A stretch of DNA of 43,884 nucleotides. It comes from JAICTV01 sp035634055. Its GTDB lineage: Bacteria > Planctomycetota > Phycisphaerae > Tepidisphaerales > Tepidisphaeraceae. A program made the translations under genes and the position numbers. Shown here in pieces: positions 23,828 to 32,535 of the stretch. The stretch covers positions 1 to 43,884 of the forward strand of contig DASQDR010000075.1 of NCBI GenBank assembly GCA_035634055.1. Reading direction: 5' to 3'. Positions within the stretch are counted from its first letter, which is position 1. Each line of letters begins with the position of its first letter. The notes under the pieces are model-generated. The model did no database searches. It saw only the letters and a list, made by a program, of their open reading frames with translations, and was not told the origin of the DNA.

Positions 23828-24676
23828 CTACTCCAGCGCCCGCAGCGTCTCCAGGTTCGCCGCGTCCCACTCGCGCCCCTGTTCGTCGGTCCCGTCCTTC
23901 GGCGTCTCCAGGATCTTCGGCACCTTCGCCCACGCCTCGTCGCGCACGAAGGGCTTGAACCCTTCGATCCCGATCTTCCCCCGGCCGATGTGGTCGTGGC
24001 GGTCGACGCGGCTGCCGAGGTCCTTCTTCGAGTCGTTCAGGTGCAGCACCTTCACGCTGCGGATGCCAAGGGTCTTCTCAAGGTCCTTTCGGAACGCCGG
24101 GTACTTCCGTCCGCGAAAGTCGTAGCCGGCGGCGAACAGGTGGGCGGTGTCCAGGCAGACGCCGAGCCGCTTCGGCGAGCGCACGCGCTCGATGATCTCC
24201 GCCAGGTGCTCCAGCCGGTGCCCCAGGCACGTCCCCTGCCCGGCCGTGATCTCCAGGCACGTGACCACGCCGTCGTCCGGCACCGCGTCGTGGATCACGT
24301 CCAAGGCCGCCACAACCTTGCGGATGCCGGCGGCCTCGCCGTCACCCATGTGCGCGCCGGGGTGGGTGACGAGGTAGGGGATGCCGAGCAGCGCGCAACG
24401 CGTCAGTTCCTCGACGAACAGCTCGACGCTCTTCCGCCAGAACTCCGGGTTCGTCGCCGCCAGGTTGATCAGGTAGCTGTCGTGGCTGACCGTCTTCTTG
24501 AACTTCAACCGCTTCGCGTGCGACTTCCACTCCCGGATGCACTCTTCCGTCAGCGGCGAACACTTCCACTGCTGCTGGTTCTTCGTGAACACCTGGAGCG
24601 TGTCCATGCCGAAGGTCTCGGCCTTCAGCAGCGCGTTGTGCATGCCGCCGGAGATGGAGAGATGGGAGCCGAACAT
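23828..24676 (-). CDS. nfo: Endonuclease IV (AP endonuclease)
   Basis: A 282-residue class II AP endonuclease that cuts 5' to abasic sites in base excision repair. It is a TIM barrel with three metal ions in this family. Seen here: GSHLSISGGMHNALLKAETFGMDTLQVFTKNQQQW at the N-terminus, VSHDSYLINLAA, YLVTHPGAHMG, CLEITAGQGTCLG (metal Glu), LGVCLDTAHLFAAGYD (Asp and His), VLHLNDSKKDLGSRVDRHDHIGRGKIG (His, Asp-x-His), and ILETPKD. All expected ligand positions are present and the length is normal. ATG 24676 is the start. It is 139 bp downstream of the chimeric exported protein gene on the same strand. Confidence 0.95.
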   Translation of the reverse strand: MFGSHLSISGGMHNALLKAETFGMDTLQVFTKNQQQWKCSPLTEECIREWKSHAKRLKFKKTVSHDSYLINLAATNPEFWRKSVELFVEELTRCALLGIPYLVTHPGAHMGDGEAAGIRKVVAALDVIHDAVPDDGVVTCLEITAGQGTCLGHRLEHLAEIIERVRSPKRLGVCLDTAHLFAAGYDFRGRKYPAFRKDLEKTLGIRSVKVLHLNDSKKDLGSRVDRHDHIGRGKIGIEGFKPFVRDEAWAKVPKILETPKDGTDEQGREWDAANLETLRALE

Positions 24677-24716
24677 GGTGTCGAACCGCAGGGAGTTACA
24701 GCGATACTTTGAAGCC

Positions 24717-24805
24717 AGGGACGGAGCGGCGCACCGGTGCCAGTTCGTGGATTACATTCCTCAGTTCCGCATTCCCCTTCGTCGCTCCGTCGCTCCGTCG
24801 CTCCC
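24717..24805. repeat. Short reiterated element G (CGTCGCTC x3) with partial inverted copy
   Basis: Three exact tandem copies of CGTCGCTC (24780-24803). The sequence GGGACGGAGCGGCG (24718-24731) matches the reverse complement of the array at 12 of 14. The middle repeats a CAGTTC...ATTCC unit. It fills the gap between the chimeric exported gene and nfo. Weaker than the other inverted repeats. Confidence 0.45.
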
Positions 24806-24815
24806 GTACCCATCC

Positions 24816-26981
24816 CTACCTCTGCCGCGCCGCATTGATCAACTGCTGCGCCGTTTCCATCGTCTGCCACTCCACGTGCCCGTCGGCGTAGAGGAAGTTC
24901 ATCCCGTCCTCGTCGTGGTTGTCCGACTTCTCGTACAGCACCACGCGGTCGGCGGGGGCGGCGTTGGTGAGGCCTTGGCCGACGTAGACGTAGGCGCTGT
25001 TGTCGTTGATCCACGCGCCCTGCGCGTCGGCGTTGGCGGCCATGATCTCCGGCGGGACGGCGGCGGCGCCGGAGGGGCAGATGAAGACGTCGATCGTGAT
25101 GCCCTGCGTGCGCAGGATGGTGGCCAGGTCCGGCGGGTACTTGCCGCGGTTCTCGTTGGAGTAGAGCAGGATCCCCATCCCGATCTGCCGCATGTTGGCA
25201 GCGCACTTCACGCGGTTGGCCGTCTCGCGGGCACGGTTGAGCGATGGGAGCAGGATGCTGGTGAGCAGGGCGGGCCCCGCGACGCTGCTCGGATCGCCGG
25301 CCAACGCCGCGCTGCCCGGGAACGGGCTGACGCCGCGGGCGTGCCAGCCCGCGTCGTCCACCCACGAGATGGACCCTGCCGGGGCGAGCTGCGCCGCCAG
25401 GTCGTTCAGCGGCGGGAGCAGCATCGGCGGGACCGGCACGCCGAACATGTCGCCGAAGCCCGCGTAGCCGCTGACGAAAAGCCACGTCGGGTACATCATC
25501 GTCACCGTCTGCGGCAGGTCGAGGTAGCGGATGCTCGTCGCCGCGGCGGGCGGCTGCTGGCCTGCGCCGAGGCGCTTGCGCAGGTCGGCGAAGCCGGGGT
25601 TGTCCAGGATCGTCTTGCCGCCCTGCTGCGGCGTGCGCGCGATGGCGGCGGAGACGATCTGCGGGAAGATGCCGACGTACAGCACGCCGTCCTTGATGGC
25701 CCACGCCGGTCGCACGATCGGCAGCCCGGCGTAGCGGATGGTCACGCCGTTGTCGGTCGTCTCCTGCATGGCGAAGACCATCCCGCTCTTGGCGGCGATG
25801 CCGGAGGCGAAGTTGCCGGCGGCGCGGCCGAGCTGGACGAGCGACTGCTCCGCCTTGGCCGGGTCGTCCAACTTGTTGAGCAGCGCCAGCGAGAACGAGT
25901 AGCTGCCGCCGACCGACGGGTCGTTGTACGCGATCCACTGGTCGCCCAGCGGCTCGAGCAGGTCGCGCTGGAGGTCCAGCCCGGTCATGGTGCGGAAGCG
26001 GTCCAGGGCGTCGTCGATGTTGGCCGGCGACTTCGGGTCGATCTGCCCGGCGGTCGCGCGCACGCCGGCGAGCAGCCGCGCCGGGTCGAACGTGCCGGCG
26101 GAGACGACGGTGGCGGTCTGCGGAACGAGCTTGAGCGCGTCATCGCTGACCGGCTTGGCGTCGATCGCGGACCAGATGCCCTTGCGCGGCGCCGGGGCCG
26201 CGAGGAACGCGCGGGCGGACCAGTCGCGGCCGTCGAACGTGCCGGTCCACGCCAGGGCGCGGGCGTCCCCGAGGTGCAGCGCGTCTCGGATCTTGATCCA
26301 GGTCTCGCGCTCCTGCCGGGCGCGGGCCCCCTTCACCGGCGACCTGTCGATCAGATCGACCACGCCCGCCGGGTTCACGTAAGCGGACAGCACCGGCTTG
26401 TCGTGCACGCGCGACGTGGCATCGGTGAAGGCGGCGGCGCTGGAAAGCACGGGCGCGCCCGCGGCGGGCGGCGTGACGGGGCCGACCAGCAGCATGACCA
26501 GGTTGTCCGGCGTTGACGTCACCTTGAGCGGCACGGGCGAGCGCCCCGCCTTGTCCAGCGCCGCGCGGAGGTCGGCGGCGATGGCCGGCGCGTCGCCGCC
26601 GGCGGCGCAGAGCAGCGCCAGCTTGGGCTGCGGCCGGTTCGGGTTGCTGAAGTCGATCCCGCCGAAGTAAACCGCGCACGGGTGCGACCACATCCGCCCG
26701 GCCAGTGATGAGAGCGAAGCGGCGAAGTCGCGCACTTCTGGGCTCTGACCCGAAGCACGCTGCGCGAGCCGCGGGACGAAATCCGTGAAGAGCTTGGGCA
26801 GGTCCGACGCGTCGAGCACCGCCTTGAGGCGCGACTGCGCGTAGCCGTCGCCGAGGTTGCGCGTGCCGGCCCAGCCGACGTAAACCAGCGCGTCGGCCGG
26901 CACCTTGTCCGCCAGCGGTGGCTGTGCCGGCAGCGGTGACGGGACGAGGACGACGAGCAGCGCGAGGATCAGCTTTTTCAT
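24816..26981 (-). CDS. Exported chimera: DUF3352-like region plus prepilin-like/H-X9-DG-type C-terminus
   Basis: A 721-residue protein with a Sec signal (1-20, MKKLILALLVVLVPSPLPAQ). Residues about 20-560 look like the large exported DUF3352-like proteins seen in planctomycetes (PADALVYVGWAG start, repeated alpha/beta modules). At about 568 the sequence changes to LLTSILLPSLNRARE, KCAANMRQIGMGILLYSNENRGKYPP, ending with FLYADGHVEW. This is the post-helix part and C-terminal signature of DUF1559/H-X9-DG prepilin-like proteins, but without their N-terminal methylation site. ATG 26981 follows GGGAG. Function unknown; a surface or periplasmic structural role is possible. It is downstream of mnmE on the same strand. 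Confidence 0.75.
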   Translation of the reverse strand: MKKLILALLVVLVPSPLPAQPPLADKVPADALVYVGWAGTRNLGDGYAQSRLKAVLDASDLPKLFTDFVPRLAQRASGQSPEVRDFAASLSSLAGRMWSHPCAVYFGGIDFSNPNRPQPKLALLCAAGGDAPAIAADLRAALDKAGRSPVPLKVTSTPDNLVMLLVGPVTPPAAGAPVLSSAAAFTDATSRVHDKPVLSAYVNPAGVVDLIDRSPVKGARARQERETWIKIRDALHLGDARALAWTGTFDGRDWSARAFLAAPAPRKGIWSAIDAKPVSDDALKLVPQTATVVSAGTFDPARLLAGVRATAGQIDPKSPANIDDALDRFRTMTGLDLQRDLLEPLGDQWIAYNDPSVGGSYSFSLALLNKLDDPAKAEQSLVQLGRAAGNFASGIAAKSGMVFAMQETTDNGVTIRYAGLPIVRPAWAIKDGVLYVGIFPQIVSAAIARTPQQGGKTILDNPGFADLRKRLGAGQQPPAAATSIRYLDLPQTVTMMYPTWLFVSGYAGFGDMFGVPVPPMLLPPLNDLAAQLAPAGSISWVDDAGWHARGVSPFPGSAALAGDPSSVAGPALLTSILLPSLNRARETANRVKCAANMRQIGMGILLYSNENRGKYPPDLATILRTQGITIDVFICPSGAAAVPPEIMAANADAQGAWINDNSAYVYVGQGLTNAAPADRVVLYEKSDNHDEDGMNFLYADGHVEWQTMETAQQLINAARQR

Positions 26982-27060
26982 CAGCGAGAACTCCCTTTTG
27001 GTGGGGCCACCATGATGGCGTGCGCGCGCAGCCGACGCAAGCGATCGGGCGCGCGCCAAG

Positions 27061-28425
27061 TCACTTGCCGATGCAGAAAGTGGCGAAGACGCGGCCGAGG
27101 ACGTCGTCGGGCGTCACCTGCCCGAGCACGGCGCCGAGCGCATCGAGGGCCTCGCGCAGCTCGAGCGCGATCAGTTCCACTCCGGCCGAGGCGGCGACCG
27201 ACCGGCCGCGGGCGAGGGCGGCGCGGGCGTCAGCGATGGAGCGCAGGTGCCGGGCGTTCAGCGCCAGCGCGGATCCGGTCGAGGCGGCGGCGTCGCCGAA
27301 AGCGAGCCGGTCTAGATGGTCGCGGAGGGCGGCGATGCCTTCGCCGGTGACGGCGCTGAGGGTGAGATGTTCCGGGGCGGCGGCCGATGAATCGGCCGGC
27401 TCGGCCAGGTCGCACTTGGTGCGGATGATGAGGTCGGGCGCTCGCGGAAGGTCGATCGGGGTGGAGGCATCCGCGATTTCGCGGACCAGGAGGACGCGGT
27501 CAGCCGATTCCAGCGCGAGCCGCGCCTGCTCGCCCATCCGCCGCTCGATCTCCGCGATCGCGCCGCCGCCGCCGCCGCCCGTCGGCGCGCGGCGAATCTC
27601 GGGCGCGTCTTCCAGCCCCGCCACGTCGATCAGGCGGATCATCCCCCGCCGCAGCCGGACCTGCGCCGACAGCGCGTCGCGGGTCGTCCCCGCCACCGGC
27701 GAGACCACCGCCCGCTCGTGCCCCGCCAGCGCGTTCAGCAACGTGCTCTTGCCGGCGTTGGGCCGGCCGACGAGGACGAACGCGGGCTCGTGCGCGAGCC
27801 GCTCGAACCGCGCGCTCTGCCGCACCAGGGTGCCGAGGTTTTCGTCGATCCAATCGAGGCGCGCGATCACCTGATCCGGCGAGAGGAACGTGACGTCCTC
27901 GTCGGAGAAGTCGATCCCCGCCTCCAGCAGCGCCAGCGTCTCGGCCAGCAGGTCCATCATCGGCCGAAGGCGGCGCGACAGCTCGCCGGCCAGCAGTTGA
28001 CGCGCCGCGCGGAGCTCCTGCTCCGAGTGCGCCGAGATGGTCGCGGCGACGCCCTCGGCCTCGGCGAGGTCGAGTCGTCCGGAGAAATACGCGCGGGCAG
28101 TGAACTCCCCCGGCTCGGCGTGGCGCGCGCCGGCCGTGATGAGGTGATCGAGCAGCAGCCGGGCCAGGACCGGGTTGCCCGGCAGGTGGAACTCCACCGA
28201 CGCCTCTGACGTGTAGCTCCGGCCGGCGGCGAAGCGGTAGACCCAGCCAGGCACGGAAAGGCCGGCGAAGCGGAGGCGCGCTTGGCGGGCTTCGCCGGCA
28301 GGCGGCAGCGCATCGGCCACACCGGCGGCGATCACGTCTGCGTCACCGCCGCTCATGCGGACGATGATCCGCGCCGCCGGTGCCGCGGCAGTGCTGATGG
28401 CAGCGATGGTGCCGTCGGACGTCAT
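27061..28425 (-). CDS. mnmE: tRNA uridine-5-carboxymethylaminomethyl modification GTPase
   Basis: A 454-residue MnmE (TrmE), which with MnmG modifies U34 of certain tRNAs. The N-terminal tetrahydrofolate-binding domain starts DGTIAAISTAAAPAARIIVRMSG. The G domain shows GRPNAGKSTLLNAL (G1), GTTRD (G2), DVAG (G3) and TKCD (G4, a variant of NKxD). It ends with the conserved FCIGK containing the C-terminal Cys. The loop after G3 is unusual: instead of an acidic GIxRA stretch it has APEIRRAPT followed by six Gly. ATG 28425 is taken as the start, with only a weak ribosome-binding site. It follows yidC on the same strand, the conserved yidC-mnmE order of many bacteria. Confidence 0.93.
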   Translation of the reverse strand: MTSDGTIAAISTAAAPAARIIVRMSGGDADVIAAGVADALPPAGEARQARLRFAGLSVPGWVYRFAAGRSYTSEASVEFHLPGNPVLARLLLDHLITAGARHAEPGEFTARAYFSGRLDLAEAEGVAATISAHSEQELRAARQLLAGELSRRLRPMMDLLAETLALLEAGIDFSDEDVTFLSPDQVIARLDWIDENLGTLVRQSARFERLAHEPAFVLVGRPNAGKSTLLNALAGHERAVVSPVAGTTRDALSAQVRLRRGMIRLIDVAGLEDAPEIRRAPTGGGGGGAIAEIERRMGEQARLALESADRVLLVREIADASTPIDLPRAPDLIIRTKCDLAEPADSSAAAPEHLTLSAVTGEGIAALRDHLDRLAFGDAAASTGSALALNARHLRSIADARAALARGRSVAASAGVELIALELREALDALGAVLGQVTPDDVLGRVFATFCIGK

Positions 28426-28438
28426 CTTTCTGGTCCGC

Positions 28439-28608
28439 TCTCCCGGTACGCCGGGAGAGGCTAGGGTGAGGGTCGGGCTGCGTGAACCGACGATTGGAGA
28501 TTGACGATTGGAACTACGGCCGCCCACCCGCAGTCTTTCAGGTTCCAATTCTCAATCCTCATGCTCAGCCCGCCCTTCACCCCTGCCCACTCCCGGCGTA
28601 CCGGGAGG
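28439..28608. repeat. Intergenic inverted repeat C, about 70-nt arms
   Basis: Left arm 28439-28514, right arm 28542-28608, loop about 27 nt. The outer 43 nt (CTCCCGGTACGCCGGGAG, then AGGGTGA, GGGCTG) match the reverse complement of the right arm at roughly 85%. The inner part (ATTGGAGATTGACGATTGGAAC against ATTGAGAATTGGAAC) is looser. Each arm also holds its own small hairpin, CTCCCGG-TACG-CCGGGAG. It occupies almost the whole gap between yidC and mnmE and would be transcribed with them. Confidence 0.8.
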
Positions 28609-28623
28609 GGGAGTGAGCACGCG

Positions 28624-30744
28624 TCATTTCCCTCGGCCGCGCTCGGCTTCGCGTTGCAGGTCGGCGGCCTTTTTCTGGAGCTGTTCCAGCCAGCCGGCGA
28701 AGCCGGTCTTGGGTTCCTTCGGGGCCTTGGGATTCTTGGCACCCGGGCCCGTCTCGTCATCGTCGCGGCGCTTCTTCATTCCCTTGGGCGCGTCAACGAG
28801 GATCTTGCCGGCCTTCTCCGCCTCTTCCTGCTGCTTGATGTGGTCGCGGATGCGCTTGGACTCGATGATGCCGATCGTCGTGCTCGTCAGGATATACAGG
28901 TTCAACCCGCTGGGGCCGTTGTAGAGGAAGATGGGGAACAGCAGCGACATCCACTTCATCATTTTCTGCTGCATCTCCTGTTCCGGCGTGGTGGCCGGCG
29001 GCTTTGGGGTGAACTCCTGCTGGAGATAGAAGACCACGCCGAGCAGCAGCGGCAGCAGGTTCAGGGCCGACAGCGTCATGCCGAACGGCAGGTGCAGCGT
29101 TCGCCCGAAGTGGACCAGCGCGTCCTGCTGCGCGAGGTCGTCGATCCACGTCAGCCCGTAGAAGAACGGCGCCTGCCGCAGCTCGAACGTGGTGTTGAGC
29201 GCGCTCCACAGGGCAATCCAGATCGGCATCTGGAGGAACATCGGCAGGCACCCGAGGTACGCGCCGACGCCCTGGTCCTTGTAGAGGGCCATCATCTGGC
29301 GGTTCAGCTCGTCCTTGTCGTCGCCGTACTTCTTCTTCAGCCGCTCCATCTCCGGGCCGAGCTTGCCCATGCGCATCATGGAGACTTGGCTGCGCTTGGT
29401 GATGGGGTGGAGCAGGCTGCGGACCAGCACCACCAGCAGGATGATGGCCAAGCCCCAGTCGCGCACCAGGAAGTGGAAGACGCCGAGCAGCCAGACCAGC
29501 CCGTTGATCAGCCAGTTGAACGTGCACCACCCGCACGGCCCGCTGGTGAGGACCAGCGACGCGTCGTAATCGCGCGGGAACTGATCGTAGTGCGCCGTGG
29601 CAAGCAGCTTGCGCCAGCGCGGGCCGAGGTAGACGGAGGATTTGAGCTCCAGCGGCGCCGCCGAGCCGGCCGCCAGGTCCAGCTCCGTCGTCTCCAGCGA
29701 CAGCACGACCTTTCGTTGCGTTGTGTCGCTGGCGGCGGCGTTCACGCCCGACGCCAGCACGCGCGCGAGGTAGTCGGCGGACGTGGTGTTCGGCGTGCGC
29801 GGCTCGGGGCGCTCGATTGCCGTGAAGTAGACGCTGGCGGTTCCCGCCCACAGCAGCGGGACGTTGTCCTCGCCCTTGGTGAGGTCGAACTGCGTCTTGC
29901 TGGCGTCGAACTGCTCGATCATGTGGTGGACGACCGCCGCCCGCTGGTAGCCGTCGTCGTAGGCGGAGATGATCTGGAGGTCCGGGCCGGTCGGGTGCTC
30001 GCGCGGCGGGGTGACCGGGCCGGTCCAGGCGAGCTTCACCTTCGCCGCGGCGTCCGTGGCGTTCTCCACGCTGTGGCGGACGAGCAGCTCGTACCCCTGC
30101 CCCGGCGACGTGCGATCCGACAGCTCGAAGTGCTTGCGCACGCGGACCACGCCCAGGTCGAGCAGGAACGTGACGGAGCGGCCATCCTGCCGCTCCACGT
30201 TCCACTGCTCGGCCACCACGCCCAGCTCGTTGCCGTTGACGGTGACCGAGCGCGTGGCCATCGGCCGGGTCAGGGCGTTGCCGCGTTCCAGCGGCTGCTG
30301 AAAGATGAACTGCGTCTTGCGATCCGAGCCGCGGAATTCCTTGAGGGTGACCGATTCCAGCCCCGCGCCCTGCGAGGCAATCTGCACCACCAGCGGGAAG
30401 GCCTCGTCCGCGCCGAGGGTCACGATGGCGGGCTGGGTGGCGGGCGAGACGACGCGGAGGCCGGTGGTCGGCGCGGCGGCGGCGGCGGCGACTGCGGGCG
30501 TCGCGCCGGCGGGCTGCGTCGAAGCGATGGCCGCGCCCGTCGTGGCGGCGGCGCCGCCCGCCGTGCTCGTCGCGGGGCGGGTGGCGGATTGCGTCGTCGG
30601 CCCGGTGGTCGTGGCGCTGTTCGCCTGCTGCCCCGGCCGCTTCCACTGCGGGTTCGCCTGGTACAGCTTGTCGACGACCATCTGCCATCCGAAGACGACG
30701 ACGAACGTCAGCAGCATCATCGTGACAAGGCGCTTGGTATCCAT
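28624..30744 (-). CDS. yidC: Membrane protein insertase YidC
   Basis: A 706-residue YidC/Oxa1 insertase of the long bacterial type. The first helix (about 8-24, VTMMLLTFVVVFGWQMVVD) is followed by a Thr/Ala-rich linker (about 40-115) and the periplasmic beta domain (about 115-390). The Oxa1 core with five helices follows: FNWLINGLVWLLGVFHFLV, ILLVVLVRSLLHPITKRSQVSMMRMGKLGPEM with the conserved hydrophilic-groove Arg, LGCLPMFLQMPIWIALWSALN, LLPLLLGVVFYLQQEFTP, and MSLLFPIFLYNGPSGLNLYILTST. A basic tail follows. ATG 30744 is clear. It is upstream of mnmE and downstream of the phosphoesterase gene, separated from each by a long inverted repeat. Confidence 0.95.
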   Translation of the reverse strand: MDTKRLVTMMLLTFVVVFGWQMVVDKLYQANPQWKRPGQQANSATTTGPTTQSATRPATSTAGGAAATTGAAIASTQPAGATPAVAAAAAAPTTGLRVVSPATQPAIVTLGADEAFPLVVQIASQGAGLESVTLKEFRGSDRKTQFIFQQPLERGNALTRPMATRSVTVNGNELGVVAEQWNVERQDGRSVTFLLDLGVVRVRKHFELSDRTSPGQGYELLVRHSVENATDAAAKVKLAWTGPVTPPREHPTGPDLQIISAYDDGYQRAAVVHHMIEQFDASKTQFDLTKGEDNVPLLWAGTASVYFTAIERPEPRTPNTTSADYLARVLASGVNAAASDTTQRKVVLSLETTELDLAAGSAAPLELKSSVYLGPRWRKLLATAHYDQFPRDYDASLVLTSGPCGWCTFNWLINGLVWLLGVFHFLVRDWGLAIILLVVLVRSLLHPITKRSQVSMMRMGKLGPEMERLKKKYGDDKDELNRQMMALYKDQGVGAYLGCLPMFLQMPIWIALWSALNTTFELRQAPFFYGLTWIDDLAQQDALVHFGRTLHLPFGMTLSALNLLPLLLGVVFYLQQEFTPKPPATTPEQEMQQKMMKWMSLLFPIFLYNGPSGLNLYILTSTTIGIIESKRIRDHIKQQEEAEKAGKILVDAPKGMKKRRDDDETGPGAKNPKAPKEPKTGFAGWLEQLQKKAADLQREAERGRGK

Positions 30745-30748
30745 CGGG

Positions 30749-30912
30749 TGAGATCGGGGTTCGGGTGTCGGGGTTCGGGTGTCGGGTCAGAGGCAGTCGG
30801 ACCAGCGCGCGGATTCTAGCGATTCTAGGTGGGAAGTCGCGGAGAGGCGTTTGGGTGCTGAGGCTCTAACAAGACCCGCCACCCGAACCCCGATCCCCAA
30901 GCCCCGATCTCA
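30749..30912. repeat. Intergenic inverted repeat D (TCGGGGTTCGGGTG units)
   Basis: Left arm 30749-30792, right arm 30864-30912. Starting from TGAGATCGGGG, 34 of 39 positions match between the left arm and the reverse complement of the right arm. The units TCGGGGTTCGGGTG are reiterated within the arm. The right arm overlaps the stop codon of the phosphoesterase gene; the left arm ends 4 nt before the yidC ATG, so the element occupies the complete yidC leader. Confidence 0.8.
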
Positions 30913-31659
30913 TCGCCCGTCGAGCAGCCGCGTGCCCAGGAAATTGTCCAGTTCCTCGGTCGCCTCGACCTTCTTCACCGTCGTGTCCACGTCGTACATC
31001 AGGCGGACGAACTCGACGGCGTTCTCCGAGACGACCACAAAGCTGCTCCGAGGGTCGCGGTCGCGCGGCTGCCCGACCGAGCCGACGTTGATGACGGCCT
31101 TTTCATCCGTCACTTCGAAGCGATAGTCCAACTCGTCGGGGCTGTAAAAGTCCGGCCCTTCCAGAAAGACGCCCGGCACGTGGGTGTGCCCGACGAAGCA
31201 GAGCCGCTCGAAGCGCTCGAAGATGCTGACGAACTTCCCGGGGTTGGTGTAGATGTCGTCGGGGAAGATGTACTCGTTGATCGGCCGGCGCGGGGAGGCG
31301 TGCACCGCGACGAACTCGTTGGTCCGCACCCGCACCGGCAGCTTGCCCAGGTGCTTCCAACGATCGGCCCGGCGGGCGGGATCGGGGTCGTTCTCGAACT
31401 GCTTGCGCGTCCAGTAGCAGGCGGACTCGGCGCCGCTGTTGAAGTTGAACGGCTCGTAGAAGACCGCGAAATCGTGGTTCCCCATCAGCGCGACCTTGCA
31501 GCGCTGGCGGACCAGGTCGAGGCACTCCATCGGGTTGGGGCCGTAACCGACCACGTCCCCGAGGCAAAGGATGTCCGTGACGCCCCGCCGGTCGATCTCC
31601 GCGAGCACCGCGGTGAGCGCCTCCAGGTTGCCGTGGATGTCACTGACAATCGCGAACAT
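30910..31659 (-). CDS. Calcineurin-like metallophosphoesterase (YfcE/MJ0936-like)
   Basis: A 249-residue phosphoesterase. It has the five-block dimetal signature: SDIHGNLEAL (DxH), LGDVVGYGPNP (GDxxGYG), MGNHDFA (GNHD), VHASPRRP, and FVGHTHVPG (GHTH), followed by INVGSVGQPRDRDPRSSFV. That GSVGQPRD end is typical of the DNA-damage-associated/YfcE-like phosphodiesterase subgroup. The physiological substrate cannot be inferred. ATG 31659 is the start, with no strong ribosome-binding site. It sits between the LutA-like gene upstream and yidC downstream, all on one strand, and its stop codon lies inside inverted repeat D. Confidence 0.92.
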   Translation of the reverse strand: MFAIVSDIHGNLEALTAVLAEIDRRGVTDILCLGDVVGYGPNPMECLDLVRQRCKVALMGNHDFAVFYEPFNFNSGAESACYWTRKQFENDPDPARRADRWKHLGKLPVRVRTNEFVAVHASPRRPINEYIFPDDIYTNPGKFVSIFERFERLCFVGHTHVPGVFLEGPDFYSPDELDYRFEVTDEKAVINVGSVGQPRDRDPRSSFVVVSENAVEFVRLMYDVDTTVKKVEATEELDNFLGTRLLDGR

Positions 31660-31779
31660 GTCGGGCGGACGGTGATGGTAAGGGTGGGCGCAAGGCGGGT
31701 CAATTCGCGCCGCCGCGACAGCGCCGGATCGTCGCCAGGTCCTCTCTGTGGGCCAGCCTAGAGGGGGCCCGGCGCGCGC

Positions 31780-32526
31780 CTACCAGTTGTCCATCTCCAG
31801 CTTCATCGCCTCGGCGATTAGTTCGGCGATGTGGCGCACCTGGGTCGGCTGGTTCCGGCGGTGCAGCATCCCGCTGATGTTCATCGTGCAGCCGGCGTCG
31901 TTGCAGACCAGCGTGCTGGCCCCGGTGGCGGCGACGCACTGCGCCTTGTCCTCCACGATCGCGCCGCTGATGGCCGGGTACTTGACGGCGAACGTGCCGC
32001 CGAACCCGCAGCACTGGTCGGTCTTTTCCAGTGGGCGGAAGTCGACCCCGCCGATCTGGCGCAGGAGCTTGACGCCCTCGTCCTTCACCCCGATGCCGCG
32101 CAGGTGACAGGTGTAGTGGTAGGTGATCGGCTCGGGGCGCGGGAGGTTGAACTGCGAGAAGTCGACCTTGAGCACCTTGTCGAGGAACTCCACGAACTCG
32201 TACGTGCGCGGCGCCACCCGGTGCAGGCCGTGCTCGTAGGCGTGGTCCCCCTTGAGCAACTGCTCGAACTGCTCGCGCACCATCGCGCAGCAGGAGCCGG
32301 AGGGGGTGACGATGTAGTCGTAAGGCTCGAAGATCTCGACGAACCGCTTGGCCAGGTCGCGGGCCTCGTCGTGGAAGCCGTTGTTGAAGAAGGGCTGCCC
32401 ACAGCAGGTCTGGGTGCCGGGAAAGGCGACCGTGCAGCCGAAGTGCTCGAGGATCTTAGTCACCGCGACGCCCACGCGCGGGTAGAACTGGTCGGTCAGG
32501 CAGGTGATGAACAGCGCGACTTGCAT
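31780..32526 (-). CDS. LutA/YkgE-type (Fe-S)-binding protein
   Basis: A 248-residue protein with the two Cys-rich CCG domains of the LutA/glycolate-oxidase GlcF-like family: TCCGQPFFNNG, PSGSCCAMV, YHYTCHLRGIG, DQCCGFGGTFAVKYP and CNDAGCTMNISGML. In Bacillus LutA works with LutB and LutC in L-lactate oxidation, and these domains carry Fe-S or heterodisulfide-type chemistry. LutB and LutC are not next to it here, so the name is withheld. ATG 32526 lies 9 nt after a TACAAT with no ribosome-binding site; the mRNA may be leaderless. The downstream gene is the phosphoesterase, 120 bp away. Confidence 0.9.
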   Translation of the reverse strand: MQVALFITCLTDQFYPRVGVAVTKILEHFGCTVAFPGTQTCCGQPFFNNGFHDEARDLAKRFVEIFEPYDYIVTPSGSCCAMVREQFEQLLKGDHAYEHGLHRVAPRTYEFVEFLDKVLKVDFSQFNLPRPEPITYHYTCHLRGIGVKDEGVKLLRQIGGVDFRPLEKTDQCCGFGGTFAVKYPAISGAIVEDKAQCVAATGASTLVCNDAGCTMNISGMLHRRNQPTQVRHIAELIAEAMKLEMDNW

Positions 32527-32535
32527 GGTGCCGGG

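Noticed and set aside
24771..24805. CGTCGCTC x3 as a small CRISPR or iteron array
   Set aside because: Only three 8-nt copies without spacers, and a partial inverted copy nearby fits the hairpin-type elements better. No replication gene is adjacent.
24498..26516. A 672-codon open frame on the plus strand across nfo and the chimeric exported gene
   Set aside because: Arg/Val/Gly-rich composition with no family pattern; it mirrors real minus-strand genes with clear motifs. Chance frame in GC-rich DNA.
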